From Batillaria attramentaria (lineage: Eukaryota; Mollusca; Gastropoda; Batillariidae), in the NCBI GenBank assembly GCA_018292915.2, contig JACVVK020000375.1, positions 62,001 through 126,000 on the forward strand: 64,000 nucleotides of DNA. Reading direction: 5' to 3'. Within the stretch, counting starts at the first letter, position 1. Each line of letters starts with the position of its first letter. Shown one piece after another: positions 24,036 through 37,209 of the stretch. Under the pieces are notes generated by a model. It made no database searches. It was given only the letters and a program-made list of their open reading frames with translations, and was not told where the DNA came from. The position numbers were made by a program, and so were the translations under genes.

Positions 24036-25471
24036 CTTTTACTTTTTAGCTGTTCTTACGTAGTGTGCACTGAGTGATTTATTTTTTTTTTAACTTCAGT
24101 TTTAGAATGTAAGGCGCCTAGAGCTCGCCTCCCGGGGATAGGCGCCCTATTATTATTATTATTGTTCCAGTCAGCTATACTTGGGCCAAGGAATAAACTC
24201 CTGTATAACTTACTTGGTATGATAAGAGTTAAAGTCTCTATGCTCGTAATGAGTCATGAGGGAAAAAATTGCCACTTACAAAGCTTTAAGGCTGTTTGCC
24301 AAATGAACAGATTTCCTTTTAGCCATTGAGACCATTTTCATGACTTTGCGTCCTCTAATAGTAAAGAAATACGACTTTCTTTGGCACAACACTGCCATAC
24401 CTGTACTACACACCGATATGACCAAGTCGCTAAAAATAGAAAATAGCCACCAATCTGCTCTGTCTAGCTGGTCTTCAGTCCGCAACCAAATAACGATGTC
24501 TGCTCAATATGTGGGTCACTGCTACGTATGTACAACAGCATATACGCCAACCACAGTCACCACAATGGTTTCAGATGCTATACTGTGTCCAAAGTGACTG
24601 AGTCTGATGCACCGATTAAGCACTCTGAATGAAAAGTTTTCACATCGCTGCTGTATTCCTGACAAATGTAGTGAGACTTTAAAAAAGGAAGCAACTCAAC
24701 ACCTGGCGTTTCACACAGATCTACAGGACTTTCTACAGTCGCTCACTACAGCTGTTTGCTTGTGAAGCGGTCTGACTGTGGGAACACATGTAGGATTCAT
24801 CTCCTGTCATGATGGTGTGAATTTCATAACGGTAAAAAAAATATAAAAAAAGCAGTCAGTGTTCCACATTTTTTTTTACAACTGAGATACAAAATGCAGA
24901 GAACATTCTTTACCATAACACAACACTGGCATGGAATTTTGCTCTTGCTCCATTCTGAGAACAGTGCAGGGAAAGTTCAAGTACGTACAGTACATCCAGT
25001 TATGCCACAGTTTCATGACAACATTCAAATATGTATGCTAGACATTTTCAGCAGGAGAAGTGAAAAACGCAACTTTGCACAGACGGACAAACATACAACC
25101 TCTTCTGTGCAGAAGTAATGGTGGACAACTACAAAATGCATGCCCGTCAGTGATTCTTTGAAATCAAGTTACATGTAATAAACAACCAGTTAATGTCATT
25201 CAGTTTCTAAGGAAACCTACTTCCGTGACCAGTTAATGTCATTCAGTTTCTAAGGAAACCTACTTCCGTGCCCTAAGGTCAGTGTTATGATTCAACTTCA
25301 TGCCATTCATTGCTTCCTGACCAGCACTTGAGGCCATGCATGGCACACATGCGTCTCTTTGCACCACCCATCTCCATCATAATGATTACTGCCGCTGGAA
25401 GAGGATCAAGTCTACTGTCTACTGGGTCTTTCTGCTGCATGCAATTATACATGTATCTTGCAGCGTTACTG

Positions 25472-25515
<44 letters not shown>

Positions 25516-28500
25516 ACTTGGTATAGCACAAGGCTTCACCCTAATGAAGTGCTCATGGCGCTTAGGGAGAGAATTTTAAAAGAAAGATAGTGTTTAAAAA
25601 AAAAAAAAAAGTTCAGATGATCACTGGGGTGATGCACTGAAGAGATGAGTCTTCAGACGCTTTCGGAATGCGGTAATGCTGACTGCCTCCTTCACGGTCT
25701 CAGGAAGACAGTTACACAGTTTGGGCGCTGCATTTTTGACAGACCGTGCACCGCACCTCTTCTTACTACATGTACTAACACACTTTCTGTGTCAGTCAAT
25801 CTTAGACATGCAATACAGATAATGATGACTTGGACTTTTTAGGATGCATGAGAAAGCTTCATGCATGCAGTATGTATGCTCACGGAACTGGGGATAGGGG
25901 GGAAAAAAGAGATTTTTTTTGAAAACTCCAGTAAACTAGAACTAAGAGAAGAACTGAGTAGAGCATGCTTTTGATATTACTTCCAGTGTCAAGCAATTCA
26001 GTAAATTTCAAGAGACTGGGTGCTCTGTGAAGTTTCAGTTTTTTTTTTCTCCACATTTAGATGTACATGTATATAACACAGCAAGAAATTGGGCAGTAGG
26101 ATGAGTCAATAAATCTGGCGGGAAGGGGGGGGGGGGAGGGGAGGAGGAGGGGGGCTGGGAGGGTGTCAATAAATGTGGCACAGTACATACCTTGGCAATT
26201 CTGATGCCCATAATCCATTGATCCAAGGCTGTTTCACTCTCAGCGCAGAAGTAGCGGATGTACTTTGACGTCTTCTTCTGGATCTGGGGGTGCTAGCAAA
26301 AGAAGGAGAAGAAAAAAGGAACCCTGATGATAGACAGCTCATGAAAAATAGGGGAAGCAACATGAAGATACATGTAATTAACAGAAAATGGTGGGTAGTT
26401 GTTTAGGAGGTGCCCCCCCCCCCCCCCACTCCAATGAATGGGCGTAATCAAAGATGGGGCAACAATTGGCAGCAGCTGGGATTTGAACTCACAACCCAAG
26501 CATTGAAAGTCCAACACTCTATCATTTGGCTAACACCCTAAAAGAAAATGGACTTGTAGCTAAACCAAGAAAAAAGGTCAGATGACTTAAAGTGGAAATG
26601 TAAGTACGAAAGTGATAAAATCAAATTTGCAAGGTTGGTAGGTAAACTAGCAAGGTGTGATTCGCACTTCTCTTTCCTATTTACAAGCTTATCACATTCT
26701 GTAATCGCTAAATGAATGCGCTGAAGCTTCCTTTTACTGCAGTAACACGTACTGGGCACCCTACAGTAGTGACAGACGACAGCTTTAGGCTAGATGGATC
26801 TGCATCTTACCTTGAGTGCAAAGCAAAAGTCTGTTGGTGCATGATATTTCTTCTTCCAACTAATTCCATGGTAAACTTCCACAAACTCAAACTGGACCAA
26901 ACACACAAGGTCCTTTGGTGCCTGAAAAACAAAAGCAAAAACAAAAACAAAATTAGTGATTTACATTCAAGCACAACACTACTAACATTTTCTTACAGGA
27001 AATACCACCACAACTCCTCCACAGAGACAAACTAACCAAAATCATAGACACTGAGGCTGAGATGGGTAACCTTTACCATATACATGCACCATAAGGAAAA
27101 CCATGCCTGCACTATTTAGCTTTACAGAAGTATGCAAAATGTACACGGCCATTTTCAGTTGCTCAATGGTAGATCCACATTCAGCTACCTATTTCTCAGT
27201 GAAAGCTGCTGGTGGTATGATAACAACAATTCCAGCGGCATTATCAACTTATTATCAAACATTTCAATACAAATTTACCATACATGACCTGATCTGACCT
27301 CACCCACTAGAGCAGCTTCAGGGGAAGTAACCAAAACCAGTTGCAACCATTACTGGGAGACTGATTGCTATCAGTTGCATCCCTTGAGAAGAAAATGTAC
27401 AAATGACGGCACAAAGGAAACATGTTTCTTACCTTGCTCACTTTTCCCTTGGGGTTGTAGTACAGTCCTGAAGCACGCAAGACAAAAAAGTATTTCTTCC
27501 AAGCCTTCTTTCCGTCAGACTTCAGGTAAAGCGCTCCCTCGACTCTGGTACAGCGACTCCCGCAGGTGAGAAAAATTCCTGAGAAGCAGGCAAATGGAAA
27601 ATAATGAAAGGATAGTCAAAAAAGAGAATGAACAACTGGACAAGAAGCCACACAAAGGGGGGTCAGGTCTAGTTAACACAACTCGTCCCTAGTTGGTAAC
27701 ACAGGAAACTATTTATCTGCCTAGCAATAGACACCACTCCTGTCAATCAAAAGGTGTGAGCCCCCAGAATTCAGCCAACCGCATGCCAGGGCATAATGAG
27801 CACACCACATGGAATGGTCTGGCAAACTTCCTTGCCAGACACTACAAAGAGGGAAGTATATATGTAATCCATGTGACTGAAGCATGGAAAGAAAGCAGCA
27901 AGTCCACTGACGTCGTTTCAGGAGAAAGGACCATTACGTCAGTCTCTTTTATCTAAAAATTACCCCTTTGTCCAAAAAAGGACGTCATGGACATACTGTT
28001 TTTTTGCAAAGCAAAGTAATGGGGTAGGGCTATGGCCTCGGGGCTTGCAGACTGGAATCGTCAATTGTCAATAGTGTCTTCTCTCCAACATGGAAATGTG
28101 ACCCATTTCCAGATCCACACAGGCAGAGTGTTCTCTCGAGCAAAACGGTCAGGGAACTGTTACCCCATGCAGGATTATCCCATCTAACGGCCAAAATGGT
28201 AAGTATGGGGGCACTGCAAAGAGAACTGAAAGAATGGGGTATGCAGTAGGAAATGTGTTATACAGTATGAGTAGAGGAGGCATAGAGGCCAACATTACCT
28301 GGATCAGTCGTTCCTTTTGTGTTGTGCCAAGTTCTATCCCCCTTTGTGATGAGCAGCCAGACAGTAGGTATTTCTGAAACACGGGGGAAATCAGGGGAAA
28401 AATTGAGTCAGCCTGCATGTATAACAGGTCACTAGAGCAACAAACGCTGCCAGACAACTGCAGCATGTATTGTGCCAGTCTGCAAGGTGTTATGTACTAA

Positions 28501-31500
28501 TCATAGACAGCAGAGCGTACTGGTTTTGTCCACAGGGTGTAATGCATGACTTTGTAATTGTACAGATTCGTGTGTTGGTACGCACTTCACTATGCGTCAG
28601 ATGGAACAGTGAATCTGTCAGTCTGCAACAAGTGACATATAATGCCAGTCTGTAGGCAACGGAGTGTAACGTTTGTTTCAAAGAAAGGAAATCAGTCTGC
28701 AAAGTGTGATACGCAAGTCTGCAGAGGTAACCATTTCAATCTCCACAGCATAACAATATTCAACACTATTTTAAACACACACACACACACACACACACAC
28801 GTACGCATGCTCGCAGGTACACACACAGTGACACATGCACGCACACACACACACTCTCACATGTAAAGCACTGGCACAAAATAATCAGAAGGTGTGTGAC
28901 CGATACCTCTGGTGTGAAGAAGAGGTTGTACTTTTCCCTGCGTTCCTCAAACAGCACCTTGTTCTTGGAGTCACGCGTCCACATCACCATGTTCTCCACC
29001 AGCGAGTCGTGGTCCTCCAGCACACGCTCTGCAACACCACACAAACCTTGGTGAACGACCATGTAAATACAACAACTAGAGTCTTCCCTGGGTAGAGGTT
29101 GGTAGTGAAGTATACAATGTAGTACCAGACTACCTCAAGTCTGTTCCAAAGGATTTGTAAAGGTTGCTTTTTTGAAATCTTGTGACCTCAGCGAGGGTGT
29201 GGGTGGGTGTTTGGGTGTGACCTCAGCGAAGTTGGAGCAATACTGACAATGTCTGCGCAGATTAGAATGGGAACCCAACTGGACAAGCTCATGCACAATT
29301 TAAAATGGACTGCCGAGGACGCAAAAGCATAGAATACGTGGCACATGGTCTGCAAATGACAAGAAGTATCTGCACGGCCCGTGGTCAGTGTACACTGATG
29401 GAATGTGGAAAGAAAGAACGCACGCACGCACACAGTACCTGCATCTCTTCATCGTCTTGTAAACGCAACTGTCGATGACAGTTATGTGCATCCTTCATTT
29501 TACTTAGAAAGCTACCAATCACTGCTGTAGTCAATTTAAAAAACTCCGACACTACCTGCACATTCACTGCATCACCCCGAATCCACTAAGTTACAAAAGC
29601 CATTTATTTTCCAAACTGGCCTATGACTGTTTCCCCAACAAAAGATTAAAGGACACGTTTGGTTGAGGCCAAATGTCCCCAACATCCCCACCTAATGCGG
29701 GGCCCGGTAAAGGTCAGCCCATACTGCCTAATACACAGGCAGCCTACACCAGGCAAAAAACAACAGGGACCCTCTGACAGGCGATTTCAACAGCCCAGGC
29801 GACAAAATGTCAAACGTGCACATGGGGCTCCGGTTCAGTTTCACAAGTTGGCGGTTGGATCTTGTAGTGCAGGGGTGAAAATAGGGATAAACATTCATCA
29901 ACGTGTTGAAACGATGTGTTCAAACCACATGCATGTGTGTGTTTCCGGGAACACAAACTCGTATGTATGCACACGTGCGTGCACCTGTGTGTGCACATAA
30001 GTGCACACACAAACATGCACACACTTTCACGTGTACACGGTATACATTATGTGTTTTCAAGAAAATGAGCATGCATGTCCTACTGCGCGCGCGCGCACAC
30101 ACACACACACACTCACTCTCTCTTTCTCTCAAATATGGTCCCTTTCCAAAATCTCCACTTAATTTGTCTTGTTTCAAAGACAAGACGTTTTGTTGTACAG
30201 TTTGAAAATTGTAGCCCCAGAAAACCATACTAGAAAAAGCTCATGGTAAGAGAGAAAAAATGACAATGATGGTGTGAGGAAAAGGTCTTTTCTTCAATGT
30301 TTTCCTGTTCAGAGAGAGAGAGGGGAGGGGGGGGGGAGAGGAGCCAGAGAGAGAGAGAGAGGGCACAACCCCATTCATCGCCACAAAAGCAGCAAGAACA
30401 GCACATGAGCATGAAAATGAAAGAAAAACTGCAATACCCAAGAACAGCTGCAGTAAAACAACCCAGCACAGGAAAACCATTTCTTGGGCTGCCTATCCCC
30501 CCCCCCCCCCCCCCTAGCCTGAGGGGTAATTTTTTTTCGGCTGGCTTCACTCTGCATCTGGAAGCAAGCGGGCTGACATGCCATTCTATGAGTCAGCCTC
30601 AATGAAGCGCTGAGCCTGCCTTGCTGGCATATGGTGGTCAAGATGGCTCAGGGGTACCAGAGAGTGAGCCTCTGCCACTGGAATATATACCTACCAGTAA
30701 ATGGAATTTAAAAGGAAAATCTTCTGTAGTAATACTTTTGTACTGCTGCGCTTTTTACTTTGAATGTAATACACAAGCAGGCTACACCAGGCAAAAACAA
30801 CAGGGACCCTCTGACAGGCGATGGTACTGAGCGTGAACTAGAATGAGACCTGCATATTTCATCATCATTACTCAGAACTGAACCTGGTGTTGCCAGTTGG
30901 CCACAACAGCTCACTCATCCTTGGAGGCGCCGTAGCCAGCACGTGCTGGCCTGTTTTGTTGGGGGTTCGAATACCGTAAACACATTTCATGATTTTCTCA
31001 TGATTTTCTCGTAGGTGAAATGACCAAAGTCTGCAGCAGAGAGCAGCAAGCCACCATGACCTTGACCCTAGAAACAGCAACATGACCTGTTCATGTCACA
31101 CCCCTCTCATCAAGGGCTATCAGAGTAACTGATCTCCATCCTTCTCACTTTGATAAGATGTGATGGTAACAACAGTCATTAAGTGGTAACTCCTCAGAAC
31201 GTGTAGGCTCTCCCTCGCTTGCATTGCGTGTGTGGCTGCGTGTGTGTTCGTAAGAGAGAGGGAGGGACTGACAGAAAGACAGTTGAAGAGACAGAAAGAG
31301 AGAAAAGTGGACTCACCCATGAAGAGTTCAGGCATGTGCTCAACCACAGCCATGGAGTGCGTAAGGCGACCGTGGTGTTTGTCTGCCAGCATGGAGCATA
31401 CTTGTCCCACGGTCATCTTCTCATCCACCAGAATGCTCTTGCTGCTTCCGTCCTTGGCAAACGCTCGCACAAACAGCTGTCACAACAAACAAACGGCTGT

Positions 31501-34500
31501 TACAACAGTGGGACAGATGTTACAAAAACGCAAACGAATAACAATCAGACATAAACTTCAAACCACTGTCCAATTATGTTTATCTGAACAGGTGTTGCAA
31601 AATTTAATGCCCAAATATATCAAATTTACTTTCTGCTCATGAGTGGGCTCCGATACATGATGTAGTCACCTTTAATCTTACCTCTTTTGTTTGTGTATAA
31701 GTACATGGAACATAATCTTGAAATATGTTAAGTTTTTGTATTTACTGAAACTCCTTTGTCTGCTGTTCATATAACTAAAAACAGTAAAACCAGAATGAAG
31801 AAAAACAGACTTTATGCTGGTGTTACAAATTATGATTACCACTGGGTAAACCTATCAACTGCATGCTGAAAACCGCTCACCTTTCTGATCTTTGCCTCCT
31901 TAATCTTTTCCAGGGCTATCCTGATTTTCTCCGCTTTCATTCTCGCCAGATGCTCCTCCTGCAGGCAAAACACACATACTAAATCCATGCATAAACGGGA
32001 CAGTAATATACTATAGCAGATGCACTTCATACGTTCAGGGACTACCATGTACAGATCTGCAATTTCCTGTGAAAGGCCAGAAAACCAAAGAACTCACTCA
32101 GAACACATTTCCAAGAAAAGAGAGAGAAAGAAGTCTTGTTCACAACTTTGTGCCTACAAAGCTGAGCACAAAGGCGAGCGCACTAATTAACATTCTTTTC
32201 CAGACCTGGCATCATGAAAGTAACTTGGCAGTTTGCAGAAGTGAAATAAAATAAAACAAAGGAAAGAAATTTCAGCAGAAAGCTGAACCAGCAGAAAAAT
32301 AGACTTGAACAAAATGACACGTGTAAATGTACCTGCATGTTCAATATGACCATGTTGCTGTATTGGTCCTGAAGGACACCAGTATTACGAAGACCTGCAC
32401 TAACATGAATACCATGAGGCCCAGGTTTCGAGGCATGGTCTGATTTCTTGACACTTTTGTCAGAAACACAGCCCCACCAATACATATTCTGTCAGTTTCC
32501 GGGGCCTAAAATGTGTTAGAACTCATGTGTATGAAACACAAAACACTGGATGGAGAGTTAAAAAAAAAGAAAAATACTATTGGAGGCAACCACCAACAAA
32601 GCCCTTTTCGATCATTCTACCTCCGACAGTACCTGTCACTAAATCTGAACCCGACAGTGCCGAAGACTATATATACGCCCGCCAAAAAGCTGATCTAAGA
32701 TTAGCATCACTATACAGTCCCTATTGTTCCATTCCTGATGACTAAGCCAAAGGGCAGAAATCTTCCCGCCAAACTCGAACTTTCCTACGTCAGGACAGAG
32801 TCTTGCGGGCAGCTGGATCCACGCCCTCATGTTTGGAAGAGTTCCCTTTTCCGAAGTGTGAGCAACTCTCTCACTGGGGATTTCATACCATGCAAAACTA
32901 CAGCCACCTGACCACGCAGTGGAGGGGAAAGTTGCGTTCTGTGTTGTACGTCATCTTTTTCATAGTGTGCTTCGCACATGTACGGTACTATAAATAAATC
33001 TCAATTCAATGTTATTTTAGTCAACAGTTTGTTGTTGTTGTTGTTTTAAAATATACTCATTTCAGATATTCTTGTTATTCGACAGGACATTACATCCGTT
33101 TATATTTATAGTACTTTTGATCACGCCCTAAACAGCCAGCGTGTAAAGTGGTTGTTGCATATACAGGAAGTCCAAACTCAGCACTGCAGCTAGACTGTTT
33201 CAGGCCGTAAGTGTTACAAGTGGCAACAAGAGAGGGGCGAGAGCGTATACACATTTCTTGTCAACAATCAGAAACCAGCACAGATGTACCACTGATACAT
33301 GACTGTCGAAAGTACGCCAGTACCTAGCCAAGTAAACAGATAGCTTCACTGTGACAATTCCTGAAAGCCAAGGCTGGTTGGAAAAAAACCAACAACAAAA
33401 GAAAACCACAGCAACAAAATACTTGCATCACAGGCCTGTTTTCTACTTTATCTTCACCTTATCTTACGGCAGCTTATTCATAAATTTATTTATTAATTTA
33501 GCAATTCAGTCGTTCATTTCAGATATTCTTGTTATTCGACAACACATCACATCCGTTTATATTTATAGTCTGAAGACAATTTTCTGTTTTAAATTGTGTT
33601 TTTAGAACAGATAATAAAGTATTTTTCAATTGAATTTTAATTGAATTTGTATTTTCTTGGTAGTCTCATCAAAGATGCCAGACAAGCATTCTCCTGTTTG
33701 AGCAAACATCACATAAACATGTTATAAACGCGGTGAAACAACGACATCATCTCACCATGTGCTCTCGTTGTTAGCTATACATTTACCCAAAAATAAACCT
33801 CTGAGGAAAAGTTGCAGGTGAGGACAATAGCTGTTCCCGATGAGAATGACAAATGCATGGGTGACACTCTTATATTTTAAAAAAGACTGAAACCAAGGCT
33901 GAGGTGCAGGGGTACTGGGTTCTGCTGGGGGGTGGTTGGTGGTCTAGTGGTTAAGAGACTTGTCACCAATGCGAGAGGTCAAGGGTTCGAGCCCCACTCA
34001 GGGCAAAGAATTTTTCCTTCTCGTGTCTGGCACCGTTCATTCCGGCCAATCGTCGGTGGTTCTCTCTGGGTACTCCGGCTTCCTCCCCCTCTGCTTTGGA
34101 TATGTTCAACCCACCAAATTTGAAAAAAAAACAACGCAATTCTAAATTCTGAAATTTAAATAGCTGAGCTGACCCTTCGCACCACGTGATTGTAATGTGT
34201 TTATGTCCAGTGGGTGAGAGAATGCGTGTGATTCACATGAGCGGGCGTGTTGAGTACAGTTCGTGGCGCTTTGAGCCGATTCATGAAATTGGGTAAAGCG
34301 CCTATACAATACCCATTATTATTGTTATTATTCTACAAGGGTGGAACACCAGCCGAACACAAAGTTTAGCAATTTTAAAAGCATTTGGTGGCCTCTCCCA
34401 GCACTGTAAATAAAATGAATGTGACACTGGCACTTATCTCTGGCTTGCTACTAACAATACTATCTGACCCATGTTTTGCTCAACAAATGGAATTTCAGTC

Positions 34501-37178
34501 AGGGCAGGTTTTAAAAAAACAAAATATAAAAAAACAAACGAATTTCAGTCACCCAGACTGAAGAGTGTCACCCACACAAATGCTACCGCGATGCTGATAA
34601 ATGTACCTCATTCTGCACGGTGGTGGTGGAGATTGCACTGCTCATGCTGCAGGTCTCTCCCGAGGAGGAAGACGTCGTCTCTGCTGATGAAGACACTGTC
34701 ACCATGGACGTGAAAGACTCGGATGATGGCAAGGACGCGTTGTCGGAGAAAGCAGAGTCCGTCTCTCCAGCATCACAGTTTTGTTCACAGGTCACTGCCG
34801 GGGAAGGTGAAGAGAAGACGACCATCAGCTAAGATGCTCCAGCATACTGCTTGTATTTAACTTACCAACTGCATAACTTTGCGTGCGTCTCAATGCAATG
34901 GTATCATGCTTGTGTTAATGTAAGCAGCCTTGAATAGGCTAATTACACCTTCACTGAGCCAACTTATGGTTTGGAACAGTTTTGCTCGTGAGTGGGCCTG
35001 TACGCTTAAAATACTCTATCTTGATGATTAGATAATACATGTAACAATAATAATAATAATTAGTACAGCTCTTAATGCAATACAATGTTGTTTTCACTTC
35101 GCATGAGCGGTTTAACATTCAAATTCTACGACTGTTGTTACAATACTCGAGTGCTCAGTGTGGTTGCCATGTCATCAAGTATGCTTCTGTTGGCTCAGTG
35201 CCAGCATTAGAAAGGCTATCACTGTGGATGTGTGTAAGTGGTGTGATGGTAGATAGCACGAAAACAGCCCAAAACATCTGTGAGCATAAAAATGCTGGAA
35301 TCAGTATCTTTAAATTTCTTAAAACATGGTAAATTCAATACTAAATTCAATACAACTTTCACATACCAGGCAGATGAAGTTGTCCGTTGGTGGTCCTGTA
35401 GCTGAGCCCCTGTGTGATTTCAGCGGCCAGTGCATCCAGCTCTGCCTGTATTGTGTCTCCGCCCTCCACCCTACTGTCCAGCGGAGCACAGCGCGGTACA
35501 TGACCCACCCCACCCCCCAGCGACTGGGACAGCTCCGACTGGGTGGTCGTCAGCTGCGTTTCCAGCTCAGAAAGTTCTCCCAGAATTGCGTCAAAGTTGA
35601 CATCTTGGTCTGCAAGACAAAACATTTTGTGGATCAAAATCACAACTGATCTGTCAGGTGTACAGACTTACATCTGAAGAGTGGTTCTGAAAAAGACTGA
35701 AATAAAGCCGAAATATTGACGCCACCAGGCATTATGTTGCCTCTTTTTATCGTCTCCATCACTAAGCGATTTGTGTAAATTGTGGTGATTGTTTTACTCT
35801 TTCTGAAAAAAAAACCAAAACAAAAACCAACATGAACAAGGGTTAATGCTCTGTACACGCAAATACAGCCTGCTGTGTTGGCGAAGTGTCTCGCTTCGCT
35901 TCTGACCTGCCTAGGATACTATCAAGCTGTCTAAAGATGCAAGAAAATGCATTTTCTCACATGTATAGGTGCACAGACCGCCAGTCAAGGTAGCATCCTC
36001 AGCAGAGTTTATGAATACATACATGTGTAATGTCATTCAAAGTTTAAAAGGCTTGGTGACACAGTTGAGGGCCGTTGAGTGCTCTGTCTGCTGCATTCTT
36101 TGCACATTAGACCCTGCGCCGCATGTACCTCAACACTGTTTATTTATGTCATCCAGTGAAAATGTCAAACCTGTACCTTGTACAAATATGGAAACGCTCA
36201 TACCGATTCTTGAACTTTAGCCTCCCAAGTTTTTACATACTGGACTGGGTTGCTCGCTAGCCCGACTACCGTACTAAATCTACAAAATGTACCCATTATA
36301 AAATCAAATTAATGATAATATAAACTGATACAGATAAGTAATACCCGACCTGATGGAACTCATTTCCGTACACGATGGTTCTTGCTTTTCTAAGCTCTTA
36401 TCTTTAGTAATGCTATTGTTATTATTAGTATCATTATTTAGCCTTATTATCGGAATTACCAAGTGTATACTTTAACGTTGTGATATTCTTAACCTTATTT
36501 TATATTGTGCAGAGTGGGCACCAAAAGAAAAATTTCCAGTTTTTAACTGGACAATAAAGATGATTTTGATTTGATTTGAACCTCGAGATAAAATGGCCTA
36601 CTGTTTTAAATCCAGCCAACTGAATAAAATTTAAAGCCGGAAAGTCTTTAAGCCTGATCAAGTGTTTCCCTTTTTTGTACATGTGTACACATGTACGTGG
36701 ATGTGTCTACATGAGCTGATCCCTGTCTCCAAAAACACACAGACAGCAGACAACTGGAAGGGCTGGGCTATCAATGCCACTGTGGCATCCCCCAGAAACC
36801 CATCATTCCCCATCTTCTTCAAACATCCCAGAGCCCCTTTCTAGGCCAACACAAGCAGGCCGCATAGCTGCGTCAGGCCAGGGGGGAGAAATGTTTCTCT
36901 GAATAGACTCGGAAGCTGCAGGGCTTTGGTTTTTGGAACAAAGGCGGATAAAGCTGCCTCCCAGTGTCTACAAGCGTGTTGTGCATCAAAGGGACACTTC
37001 GCATTGCATGCAACAGATCCTGCTTACATTTCCCAAAGACCGCTTGTACTGAGCGAGACAAAAGAGAGTAAAGATTTACTGTGAAAATGAAAAAGTCGTC
37101 TGTACGGCAGCGGTCGCTGGCGGTGTTTATGCGCATGATGCTTTTGCTGCACACATGCCGTGCGCGCGAGCCGGAGCC

Positions 37179-37209
<31 letters not shown>

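Larger units (their letters stand above)
20059..26190 (-). other. MRL gene intron 12 (6.1 kb)
   Basis: No exon supported inside. Holds the 82-bp satellite, an inverted (CA)n/(GT)n pair (22894-23091), a tRNA-like fragment (about 23150-23225), R1 copy 2, a 43-bp duplication and the tail of a LINE. Confidence 0.75.

Noticed and set aside
34795..34828. Alternative acceptor at 34829 for MRL exon 5
   Set aside because: It gives the wrong phase after exon 4 (stop within a few codons); the acceptor at 34795 has a better pyrimidine tract and the right phase.
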